Position numbers and translations under genes: made by a program. Shown one piece after another: positions 54,810 to 64,000 of a DNA stretch of 64,000 nt (position 1 is its first letter; every line of letters starts with the position of its first letter). A model generated the notes under the pieces. The model made no database searches and had not been told where the DNA came from. It was given only the letters and a program-made list of their open reading frames with translations. The DNA is taken from the NCBI GenBank assembly GCA_019915135.1, contig JAHLMK010000004.1:2914001-2978000 (forward strand). Direction: 5' to 3'. Source of the stretch: Strobilurus pachycystidiatus (taxonomy: Eukaryota > Basidiomycota > Agaricomycetes > Agaricales > Physalacriaceae).

Positions 54810-56861
54810 AGTGGCAAGCAGGTTCTATGCAAACTTCCCCGCTGTTAATATTCATGTAATTGGAGGGTCGGGCGAATCATTCACCTCGTAAAAGGAAGGC
54901 CGAGCGTTTGAGGGCGAAGTCTTGATGAATTCCAGGACGTTTGGTGTTGTGAAAACGAGAGCCACAGCGGACTGACATCTCTGTGAACGAGGTCAGTCTT
55001 CCATTGTGACGGACAATGCCCGACACCAGAGCTCATTGAACCGTGAGGCGACACACCGCCAGCATCGTCACATAAGACCGCTCGCGCCACTGACAAGAAG
55101 CAAAGACAAGACAGATCAGCACTGCGGACCCGGATAACTGGAAGTCGGTGGCAGCCGTGGTGGCATTCAATTGGCAACGGCCGCGGAAGCAAATACCTCA
55201 CACTGCAAAGGGACAGTGCAATTGATATGTATTCTCTTACAGTTCAGCTCAACCTCCCGCAAAAATGGCTCATGATTATTGAACCGACAATGAGCCCGAC
55301 CAACGTTTGACACATGCTTCGATTCCTAAATACATGTATTCCGGTTTCAGTCATCGCTGTTTCGTTTCTCTTCCGACAAACGAGTCGTTATTCTTGTAAT
55401 GACATAAAAGCTCAAATTTATAAGTATGTATTAGAGTGCAAAAATATATGTTGGTTGGGGTTATGCGCAACAAAGAACGCTGGTGAGGGGCGTGTATCAA
55501 TATCCCCGGACAATGTCTCTCGAGAGTATCATCGGATTCATCGCTTCCCTAATCAACACCCTGCGACGACAATGTAATATGGAGATGATATGATCTGGAT
55601 ATCATAATATAACGTATACGCGTAACGCGTCCCAACCGAGAACATGAGACATGTAATATACATGATGTCAAGCTCAAGAATCACTCGGTATAGGTATAGA
55701 GACATGCGCGCTAGGTGAGATTGTTCGTGAGCGAGAGGTGTTGCAATCACAGAGCACTGAGCAGACAGACATACCACTGAGCAGACATACCCCCGAACCT
55801 CTGGCATAAACGCGACAGTACCTACCGGTCAGAGTGAATGACCTCAGAAACAAAAACAATCTTCAGCGAGGGACCCAAGCAAGAGAATCCGCCAGACGTT
55901 GAGGAAGACGATATTACCAGTGTTGCAATCCAAATGGACGGTCCTAACAGAGCAGAAACTGAACAAGCGCCATGCTTGCTCCGGGCTAAGAGAGAAGAAG
56001 ATACGCCTGAGGTTCATGAGCCGTTCACGCCAAGGAAAAGACAGAGTGGTGCGCTACTGCTTGGCGACCCACCAGGCAAGTGATTAGGAGAGTGGTGTGT
56101 CGCGTTAGACAGACACACGTCTCGCTTGTCGCAAAACTCGGACTGGAGCGTGCGCATGGACCATGCGATCATCATCATTCGCAATACATGCTGAAGATGC
56201 TGCAGCTCAGTTTTTACAGACGCTGGAGTAAAGCTCTTGGAAGAAACACTCACCGTCAACTCATGTCAAAGACCTTGTCATCGCTAGGAAAGACATAACA
56301 ATCTGAAGTAACCCAACTGAGTCTCAATCCTAAAGTTTGTCGTCACAGAGGAACAAGAATCACAACTCGGCAACGACAGGAAGGCGCTGCGCACATGGTG
56401 ACAGATTGGTTTAGCGAAACCCACCGGAGACAGACTCGTAGATATCAGAATGAACCAGCCAAGACGCAGAGGAGAGTAAACCGTTTCCCAGTAAGATGAG
56501 ATCAGAGCTGAGTGTCCTCCTGAGTGTACGATTGCAGACCATGTCGACGTCGAGGGTTTCCAGTGAGATGAGATCTGAGCTGAGTCCTCCTGAGTGTACA
56601 ATTCCAGACCATGTCGACGTCGAGAGTCCTCCCGAGTCCCAAGACAATGGCATGAGCTTAAAAGAGGTTCACGGAACTTATAAACTTATCAGACTGATAA
56701 ATAAACAGACAAATGGGCATATTTTTTTCGGGGATTATACAACGACAAACGGAGCACTACACAACATATCGGTAAAGACAGTAAGATGTGCATACAACTA
56801 CACAACATATTGGTAAAGACAGTAAGATGTGGCCAAAACGAGAAACGCCGCCCCGACGCGC
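54810..56861. other. KDZ2 stretch without supported genes
   Basis: Only short frames are present. One (55,838-56,083, acidic and Pro-rich, TSETKTIFSEGPKQ) could be a coding exon, but nothing supports it further. Two local direct repeats are visible: about 70 bp duplicated at 56,493-56,630 (GAGATCAGAGCTGAG.. GTCGACGTCGAG) and about 45 bp duplicated at 56,757-56,830 (ACAACATAT.GGTAAAGACA). No TET-like HxD motif was found. Confidence 0.5.
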
Positions 56862-58041
56862 TTAAGGGAGGAACATGGCCTCACCGCCGTCAAGCGCATC
56901 TTGAAACTCCAGGCATCCCTGTTCGACAGTTGGAACGCAGTGGTAAATGGCGCCGCCCACGCCAAGAACGTTTGGAGCGGTACGGTGCCTATAACATCTG
57001 TTAGCTCATTGGTTTAGGAAACGAATAGAAATACCGACCAACCAGCGAGCACTCCAACGACGCGTCCACGTGTGACAGCGTAATAAGGGCCTGGGACTCC
57101 TTGGGCAGGGATCTGATACGCATAATCAGGCGGCAGTACGGCAAAGGGCGGGTAATCTGTCAAAACGCATTAGCGACGGTTAAGGCACATTGGACCTTCG
57201 AGATACTTACTTCCGTTGGGCAGTTGAGCGGCGGGAGCGGCGGCCTGAGCGGGCTGCACGACAGCAGGCTGAGCGGGAGCGGCGGCAGCGGCGGCCTGAG
57301 CGGGAGCGGCGGCCTGAGCGGGAGCGGCGGCCTGAGCGGGCTGCACGACAGCAGGCTGAGCGGGAGCGGGAGCAGCGGCGGGAGCGGGAGCAGCGGGCTG
57401 TACAGCAACCGCAGGCTGAGCGGGAGCGGCCTGAGCAGGAGCGGCCTGAGCAGGAGCGGCCTGAGCAGGAGCGGCGGCCAGCACAGCGACCGCAGGCTGA
57501 GTGACAGCGGGAGCGGGAGCCGCCGAGACTGGGGCAGCCGACGCGGTGGCCGGAACCTGTGTGGCGTACGGCGGCGGGATAGGACCTTCAAACATACAAT
57601 TAGAGATCGACACCGAAACGAGTAAAGGTAAAAAGGTTACCAGCTGAAGCAGATCCGCCACCAGACGCGACTACGTAAGTCAAATCACAAGTCAATGTCA
57701 ACATGCAAAGTAGACGAGAAGAGGAAAGAACACTGACCGGCGTTTTGAGCGTTGTGAGAGGAGGACGTGGGGCCTAGATAGAACGAGATGAGAAAGAAAC
57801 AAGTCAAAGACGAAGTAGAACTGACTACCTTGATTAGTCGAGCCAACGGTGGCTGACGCGACCAGGGAATTAAGCAGTCCCGCTTGGGCAGGAGCGAGAC
57901 TGATGTTGATCAGACGCTGAGCGAGATCTACGAGAGATTGTTAAGTTCAGGGAGAATGACGTGAAAATGAATGACTGTCTTACCTAGGAGATCGTCCGCC
58001 TGCATAGCGGGGGGAGTTGAGGAGCCTTTGCGTTGGGTCAT
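56862..58041 (-). CDS. Viroplasmin/RNase H1 N-domain-like protein with Ala/Pro repeats (KDZ2)
   Basis: The ATG at 58,039-58,041 gives MTQRKGSSTPPAMQADDLL. Short exons follow (LAQRLINISLAPAQAG, PTSSSHNAQNA, VASGGGSASA), then a long low-complexity region of PAQAA repeats (57,224-57,560). After an intron come DYPPFAVLPPDYAYQIP and GPYYAVTRGRVVGVLAGW, a further intron, then TAPNVLGVGGAIYHCVPTVE to the stop at 56,862. The YYAVTRGRxVGVxxGW core fits the viroplasmin/RNase H1 N-terminal domain. Compare 9,541-10,259 in KDZ1. The likely role is nucleic-acid binding, unproven. Confidence 0.7.
57224..57500 (-). repeat. GCx-rich coding repeat (Ala/Pro/Gln)
   Basis: Short GCGGCCTGAGCGGGA-type units on the plus strand encode PAQAA-like peptides on the minus strand. 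Several units are identical, a slippage-prone array. Confidence 0.8.
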
Positions 58042-58269
58042 TGTGATGAGACGATGTGGAGGTGGAAGAAGAGGGTAAAGAGCACTTGTCGCGTCTCGAT
58101 TCGAATAAATAAGTGGCCCGTGGGTGCAACTGTACAGTTGCGGGCACTCAAGTATGGCGGTTGCCGCAAAGTCGGCGACTTGAAAAGCCAAAAGAGGAAT
58201 GCGGAGGACGCAGGTCGAAGAAGTCTGTGGCGAAGAAGGGAATAGGAAACGAAGAAGGCCGTCGACGAC

Positions 58270-59140
58270 TAGAGTGGCCCGAGCCCGATGTGCCAAATGG
58301 TAACTCGGCTAAGTCCAGGAAGTCTGCAGCCCGGAAAAGTCCACAAATTCTTGAGTCTGGACTGGTCCACGAAGTCTGTGGCGTCGACGGACAAACGATG
58401 CGAAGTGGACGACTAAAGTGAGTGGCCCGAGCCCGATGTGCCAAATGGTAACTCGGCTAAGTCCAGGAAGTGCAGTCCGGAAAAGTGCACGAAATCTTGA
58501 GTCTGGACTGGTCCACCAAGTCTGTGGCGTCGACGGACAAATCGACGAGGTGAGGTCAGCTGCAAAGTCGGATTAATTCACGAAGTTTGATAAATTCTGT
58601 GAGGACCCGTGTTTATGCCACCAAGAGGTTAGATTTAAAATGCGGACAAATTTTTCGACCCTGAAATAATTCCCACGGTTTCTGGTCATTGCGGCAAACG
58701 ATTCAGCTCATTCCGCACCGAAAAGGTCGAAAAATTTCCGAAAATTTCTGAAAATTTGTCCGCATTTTCACATCTAACCTCTTATAGGCATAAACACGGG
58801 TCCTATTCTGTGGCGTACATGTGACGACGGGCGTCGAGTCGACAGTCATAATAGCCCGAGGACGGACAAATCGACGAAGTCAAGTCAGCTGCGAAGTTGG
58901 GTTAGTTCACGAATTCTGATAATCGGGCAGGACAATTCCGCGAATTCTGTGGCGTACATGTTGCGACGGGCGTCGAGTCGACAGTAATAGTAGCCCGAGG
59001 ACGGACAAATCGACGAAGTCAAGTCAGCTGCGAAGTCGGATTAGTTCACGAAGTCTGATAATCGGGCAGGACAAGTCCGCGAATTCTGTGGCGTACATGT
59101 TGCGACGGGCGTCGAGTCGACAGTGATAGTAGCCCGACGT
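58270..59140. repeat. Tandem repeat, 139-bp period, in KDZ2
   Basis: The phrase ATTCTGTGGCGTACATGT recurs at 58,805, 58,944 and 59,083, with 139 bp between copies and high identity (TCGACGAAGTCAAGTCAGCT, CGGGCGTCGAGTCGACAGT). Related, more diverged units extend left to about 58,270. There GATGTGCCAAATGG occurs twice (about 58,289 and 58,435), matching the palindromic tip of KDZ1. The array lies between two divergently transcribed genes. Confidence 0.8.
58602..58804. mobile_element. 203-bp fold-back MITE
   Basis: Inverted ends AGGACCCGTGTTTATGCC pair with GGCATAAACACGGGTCCT. The similarity continues inwards (AGAGGTTAGAT, AATGCGGACAAATTTT), so most of the element folds back on itself. It is flanked by a perfect 8-bp duplication ATTCTGTG (58,594-58,601 and 58,805-58,812). 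An 8-bp duplication suggests mobilisation by a hAT-type transposase. It sits inside the tandem repeat array. Confidence 0.88.
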
Positions 59141-59290
59141 GCCGACTGTGAGAGGAGACATACACTCTTTCTCGACTCCTCCCTCCCTTCCCTTGTCGGC
59201 GTCAGATTAGATGGTGATGAAAGGAAGAAAGAAAGACATACGAGGGTACTTGTGTTTCTCCACGTTCTGATGCCGTAATCTGATGCCAAG

Positions 59291-62200
59291 AACGTTGCCA
59301 GGCACGACGACTCTGATGATGACGAGGAGTTGTCTGGCAATGACTCCGACTCGCTAGACGACAAGCCCAAGCCAGTCAATGGCGACAACAAGGACAACGA
59401 CGACGAGGACGACGAGGACGACGACGAGGACGACGACGACGACTTACCGAAGCTCAAGCCTTTCTCGAAGGGCTGGCTGCAAGGAGCCGCCCTGGAATAT
59501 CTGATTGATAACCACCGTTTGAAATTCCACGAGCAAAACACACTCAATGGAAAACTGGGTTGTACTCAAGCGGTTGTCGCGGCCAACGACATGTTACGAG
59601 TCTTCGGGACGTTTGGTCCTTGGGGTGCAACGTCAAAGCCGATCGACGAGAGAAGCGATTATGCCGCGTCGTCTGACGAGGAGGAGGAGCCGGAGAGTAC
59701 CAGGCGGCGGGAGGGCGAAAGTGTGCAGGCGAGAACGGCGCGGTTACTCAAAGTTGCCGAGATCAAGCGATTTCGAACGGTGCGTCAAACATTCTCTTCT
59801 ATTATTGTACCGTACTGACTATTTTGACAGAGCTTGACGCGCTTTTTGAAATACGAATACTCCCTCACGCATACTGGAGTCAAGAAAGAGAAGAAGAAGC
59901 GCAAGGGACACGCCTCCAGCGGCGAGTCGCCCAAATCTCTGGCCTCGCTCATGGTCCATGAACTTCTTGGAATCGGTCCGAACACCGCTCGGGTACCCCA
60001 TCCCTTCCAGCTATACGCCAAAGATCAACCTGCCTCCTTTCGCAAGGATTTCCTGCGTCATTTCAAGACAACCGCCAAACCGGCCACAGATCGCGCAGGA
60101 GAGGAGATGGCTTGGTACGCGCGACAGTTTCGCTCGCAACCCGATGCCGTTTGCGAGGAGTACGAACAGAAGGCGGCGACGCTCAGAGAGGAAGCCGCAG
60201 TGCGACGGGAGAGGTTGAGTGAAAGACTGGAGGCTCGTCTCGATCCAGAGGACGCCGACCAGTACGTTACGTTCTCTCACTCGCTGGCTTTGCGATTTAC
60301 TGACGTATCCGTCTCTGTCTAGGTTGCTTGAAGACCTGCCCTTTTTGCTCGACCCACTATTCGATGCCCTGAGCACTATGTTGAATGCGAAAATCAGTTT
60401 CCTGATGGGTGTTCCCCAACCGAGGGAAGACGGTAAATTGATTGTTAAAGCGTGCGTGCATTCTTGCCTTCTTTGTTTCGTCAGAGTTCGGACTAATCAA
60501 AATCACCAGTATCACGAAGGGGAAGAATCATCATCCGATCCCTGCGAACTTGGCGAAGACAAAGCATTTCGGCACGCACGTCAAAGCATTTCAAGATTTC
60601 TTGAACGACAATGCGTACGGTACGTGTTTATTCTTCCCGTATCTATCCACCGGCGTGACTGACTTGGACAACAGAGAAGGCTGAGATGCGCGCTGCTGCT
60701 CTCCCTAATACTCGACCAGCGGGAAGAAATTCCGAATCGCCAAACAAGAATCAGGATCCTGACCGGATCGTCATCATCGTTCAATCCATGGAGATCCCTT
60801 CGAAACCGAGTGATGTCGATGACGATGTTGAAGAGGACGGGCGCGATATTCCTGCCGGGTTGGCTGGTCGCCTCCAACGCAGGAACGAGTGTGAGGCCAA
60901 GCGCAAGCGACGTGAGGAGGAGGGCAGCCCTCTGAAGCGCCCGAGAGGCCGCCCTCGGAAGGAACGGACGCAGAAGCGGGGAGGTGACGAAGACGAGGAA
61001 GAGACGGATGAGGGCGGGCCAGAGAGGGACGAGCCCGAGGAGAGACCTCGGAAGCGTCAGAAGAAAGCCTTTCCGGAGGACAAGGGAAAGTCGAAGTCGA
61101 AGAAGAACCGCGCCGAGTCCAAAACGACAGCCAGCCGACCTCAGGGCGATACCTCCATTGGTGACGCTACCACGAGCAGGGGCAAGGCGAAGGCGTCGTC
61201 CGGACCTACTAGGCTGCAGCTGCGTGCTTTAGCCGGTCTGGTCGAAGCCAAAGCCCACGGTCGTTCTCCTTCCCCACCAGCTCAGTCTTCCAACCCATCC
61301 AGCGCGACACCCACTCAACCGACTCGACGACGACCCCGGCCCAAGCGCATCGCCTTTGCAGACGGTCCTCCGCGCTCTTCCCTGCCTCAACCTGCCAACG
61401 ACGACTCTATGTCTGTTGACTCACCACCTCCACAAGACGATGACTCCCCGTTGAGGAAGATCTCGAACCGAAGGCGGCCTTTGAGGATTATACCCGAAGA
61501 GGATGACGACGAAGATGGGCTTGACACGGATAAACACACAGACAGGTCCATGAATAGCAGTCACCCCGACGCTATCAGTGTTGGGCCCGCCTTTGACGTT
61601 GACATCGGTTTTGAGCAGGTTGACTTTGGTTTTGAACCGTACAATATGGACCCGGAGGACCAGATGGAGCTGGAGACGGCTGCTGCCCGCGCCGCCGCCG
61701 CTGACGCTCTTGCGCGCACACAAGCTTCTTCCTCTCACATGACCGCAACTCCTGCGCGCCGTGCTCCTTCGTCTCGTTTTACCCCAGCTCCTAAAGCGCG
61801 CACACAAGCTTCTTCCTCTCACATGACCGCAACTCCTGCGCGCCGTGCTCCTTCGTCTCGTTTTACCCCAGCTCCTAAAGGCCGACAGCCTGCTCCTGCA
61901 CCATCCTCTCGGAGTAGCGCTGCCGCTGCTCCGCACGCTTCTTCGGATCTCGGCAATCGGTTCAACAGGACGCAAGCACCCACCGCCGGTCCTTCCAAAA
62001 TCGCCGCTCGTTCCACGTCGTCCCATGATGGAGTGAAGGGTCCGCCCGTTGCGTTGGTGACTAGAAAGCAACGTATTCCCCCCAACAGTGACGGTCGTGG
62101 GCGAACGCTTGGCCCAAGCGCACCGTCATCGGATTCTTCTACGATTCACCCTCCTACTACTCGCGCATCTCCGGCGTCCACCAAACCTCCCTCTACTCGT

Positions 62201-62800
62201 GCAGCTGCAGCAGCGGCCAGAGCCTCAGCACCTCCTCCACAGCTACCTCCATTCAACCCTTTGGATCCCTCGCTTTGGACCGAATGGGTGAAGACTTGTC
62301 ACGCGAATGTCAACAACCTCGACGTGTCGACATATCAGGCGGTGCTCAACTTGTGGCTCCGAGTGGAAGGATCAAATAATTTCGAAGTAGGACGTCTGAA
62401 TCTGCCATCTCTCCATCGACCGGTGCAGGTCGCGGGCTGGCAGAAGGCAAAGCGGAAAATCCTTCCGCCATTGGCTCGCAAGGATGTTCGATCGTTTGCT
62501 TCCCAGTTTTGGAGATGGTGGAAGTCGATGCAGCCATCATGGAGGTCGGTCTCCGACGTAGAGGGCCCGCTGTTGTCAGAACATCGTGCTGTCGAGTCCG
62601 ATGAGCGTCAATGGGGGATTCTCCAGGACGCCAACGGGAGAAACGGTATTATCTCGGTGATCGCATGTCTTTATTGGTGGGGCCGACACCATCACCCGGG
62701 CACTGGTGCTTTGGCTGTCGGACTTCTGGAGGAGTGGGATGATGCCGTCGCAGAGGTGACATATGTCCTCGAAGGTATTCTCGCCTTCAAGAACCGTTAA
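59291..62800 (+). CDS. KDZ-associated two-domain protein (KDZ2 copy)
   Basis: The open text starts near 59,291 with an acidic region (Asp/Glu run to 59,450) and GWLQGAALEYL, then after an intron (about 59,781-59,829) YEYSLTHTGVKKEKKKRKG and HRARARR-like coiled text. Next come LLEDLPFLLDPLFDALSTML and FLMGVPQPREDGK, an intron, ITKGKNHHPIPANLAKTKHF and KAFQDFLNDNAY. A long charged Ser/Pro-rich linker (from about 60,686) follows, and a Trp-rich C-terminal domain (FASQFWRWWKSMQPSW, IACLYWWGRHH, VTYVLEGIL), ending at 62,800. Domain order and intron-bounded motifs parallel the KDZ1 gene at 6,503-9,142 (GGGPEPVDGG, TTKGNVGLNF). The start is not resolved. Inside the linker a 75-bp unit is duplicated in tandem (about 61,719-61,880). 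The function is unknown. Confidence 0.7.
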
Positions 62801-63417
62801 TTGCACCTGGCCCTCTCGCGACTCTTTCTCGGCTATCTGCTTTTCATTCAATGGTTTTTTTTATGTTCATGTTTATGTTGATGTTTATGAGATGATTTAA
62901 TGCATGGTAGACTACATAATATTGTAACTCTCTCCAGCTATCAATTTAATTTCTTGACAGTAAATGGCCGAAATAGTGGAGAGTGGTCGGACTTGAAGAC
63001 TTAGACTCTAGAGGGCTTTTGGCCCAGGTCCAACATGCCGAGTGAGTGCCGGAGGCGAGTTCAGGTCTAGGCTTTCGGCGCGAGGTCCGAATGCGAGGGT
63101 TCAATTCACGCTACCTGCCAGCAAAGTATTGAAAAACAAAATCCTGTGAGTTTGACATTGATAAAAATCCAGTAAGCACACCCTGATTACAGTTCACTAG
63201 CATTCATCCAGCTATGATAGGTATTTCGGATAGAGGTGTAAGACCCGACCAGTGTCAAATGATTCAATTTTGCAAATTTCATGAATTTTGCAATAATATT
63301 AGCTGCGAATCATATATTGAAGTACGAGTCAACAAGGTTATATTGAAGAACAAAGACAAAAGGGTTTTAAGGTAGAGCGCAGGAGCAAAAATATCATTTT
63401 TAATGGGGCAAGGAAAT
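62801..63417. other. KDZ2 right subterminal region
   Basis: There is no gene. Downstream of the 62,800 stop are AT-rich DNA and, at 62,960-63,122, a sequence with tRNA-like traits: GGCCGAAATAGTGG near its start, GGTTCAATTC (box B) near its end, then TACCTGCCA. It is too long and poorly paired for a tRNA and may be a decayed Leu/Ser-type tRNA-derived sequence. Confidence 0.4.
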
Positions 63418-63511
63418 TTTGACAAATTGCTTGTCGGGTGACCCCCTGTCGGTCGAGGCAATTTTGGCAAATGGATCTGTGTAGGCCGACTGGCTATTTT
63501 GCCAAAAAAGG
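63418..63511 (-). repeat. KDZ2 right terminal inverted repeat
   Basis: Reverse complement of 46,842-46,935 with about 75-80% identity by eye: GTCGGGTGACCCCCTGTCGG, GGCAAATGGATCTGTGTAGG and TTTTGCCAAAAAAGG are the shared blocks. Confidence 0.8.
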
Positions 63512-64000
63512 TATTTATGGGCTGGTAATATTGCTGTTGTTGCCTTCAATCTGGTTGGGCGCACTGGCATTCCCGTCACTCTCCAACTCTACTTGAGGCT
63601 TGCTTTTGTCGTACGTCACTGTTCTGCTGCTCATCAACACTTCGTGCTCAAGTTACATCCAGCGCTGGCACCTGAAGCACTATCCAGATGTTGGCGACAA
63701 GAAGTTCTGGGCAACCGTCGATAATACTGCCTACCGAGCCATCAAGCAGGGTGGGCTTACTCAGTACAATCTGTGCGCCGTCACTTCTGAATGCCGACTG
63801 CGTGCTGACCCTTAATTATAGCGCCCTCAACGTTGCCTATGAAGAGGACAAGTCGATATACGGAAACCCGGTTGGTCTAGCAGCAAAGTTTAGGGCAGTT
63901 GACATCAGCAGCTCCGAGGAAGACATTCCGAAGTGGGTCACTGTGCTGAACAAACACGTCGCCAAACTCAAGCCAGATGCTCTCACCACCGCTACACAAG
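63512..64000 (+). pseudogene. Gene of unknown function, 3' part, beyond KDZ2; runs off the window
   Basis: Exonic text RTGIPVTLQLYLRLAFV, an intron, then RWHLKHYPDVGDKKFWATVD and AYRAIKQGGLTQ. A clear intron (GTACAATCTG to AATTATAG, about 63,766-63,824) is followed by ALNVAYEEDKSIYGNP, LAAKFRAVDISSSEEDIP and LNKHVAKLKPDAL to the end of the window. It is most simply the continuation of the gene that starts at 46,027. The family is unknown; the exon style is that of other Agaricomycete hypothetical proteins. Confidence 0.6.

Larger units (their letters stand above)
46842..63511. mobile_element. KDZ2: second KDZ-type DNA transposon
   Basis: The ends share an imperfect inverted repeat of about 90 bp. 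Left TTTTGGCAAA...GTCGGACTACACAGATCC, ATTTGCCAAA and GGTGTCACCCGACA correspond to the reverse of 63,418-63,511. The flanking bases TATTT on both sides may be part of the target duplication, but I could not establish a full one. The contents, left to right, are KDZ transposase (-), two small genes (+), one gene (-), a region without clear genes, a viroplasmin-like gene (-), a tandem repeat with a MITE, and the large two-domain gene (+). It is inserted in the unknown gene at 46,027. I see no TET/JBP gene in it. Confidence 0.82.

Noticed and set aside
54810..56861. A second TET/JBP gene in KDZ2
   Set aside because: I searched the frames for HxD...H...R and GGLCAVW-like text and found none.
57101..57625. 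Ser/Gly-rich 174-codon plus-strand frame
   Set aside because: It is the antisense of the Ala/Pro repeat in the viroplasmin-like gene.
58270..59140. CRISPR-like array
   Set aside because: Units are contiguous 139-bp tandem repeats without unique spacers, in a eukaryotic genome.

Overview
The window looks like gene-poor, transposon-rich DNA of a mushroom-forming basidiomycete (Agaricomycetes). The evidence is introns of about 45-60 bp with GT..AG borders, KDZ (Kyakuja-Dileera-Zisupton) transposases with CxC2-type cysteine clusters, a fungal-type TET/JBP dioxygenase, and Ty3/Gypsy and Ty1/Copia elements. I do not name a species. Every identification rests on reading motifs by eye; no search was run.

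Left part (1-46,026): a four-level nest of mobile elements. Decayed pieces of a fungal transposase (1-430 and 43,880-45,809) flank a decayed copy of the meiotic mismatch-repair homologue MSH4 (560-1,334 and 42,549-43,745). A Ty1/Copia element (1,335-42,548, minus strand, 238-bp LTRs, GATGT target duplication) lies just after the MSH4 Walker A motif. A very large Ty3/Gypsy element (1,996-37,829, minus strand, 1,670-bp LTRs) is inserted in the Copia RNase H. A short LTR element without a recognisable pol (3,028-22,456, plus strand, 846-bp LTRs, AGGTA duplication) is inserted in the Gypsy 3' LTR. A 15-kb KDZ DNA transposon, KDZ1 (5,778-20,743, about 680-bp terminal inverted repeats), is inserted in that. 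A 472-bp hAT-like MITE sits in the Copia integrase.

The Gypsy element is the oddest object. Gag, protease and polymerase lie in three frames. Each downstream frame is reached by a -1 step, and at each junction there is a canonical heptamer, GGGTTTC or GGGTTTT, in the right register. Between pol and the 3' LTR are 6 kb of extra coding sequence: two intron-containing genes antisense to the element and one three-exon sense gene with a cysteine cluster.

KDZ1 carries seven genes: a large Ser/Pro-rich two-domain protein, a viroplasmin-like protein, a divergent pair of paralogues, a GRPR/AT-hook-like protein, a TET/JBP 5-methylcytosine oxygenase, and the CxC2 KDZ transposase.

Right part (46,027-64,000): a gene of unknown function is split by a second KDZ transposon, KDZ2 (about 46,842-63,511). 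KDZ2 keeps the same plan: the transposase at one end and a homologue of the large KDZ1 protein at the other, both transcribed outwards, with a viroplasmin-like gene beside the latter. It has its own middle genes and no TET gene that I can see. A 139-bp tandem repeat and a 203-bp fold-back MITE lie inside it.
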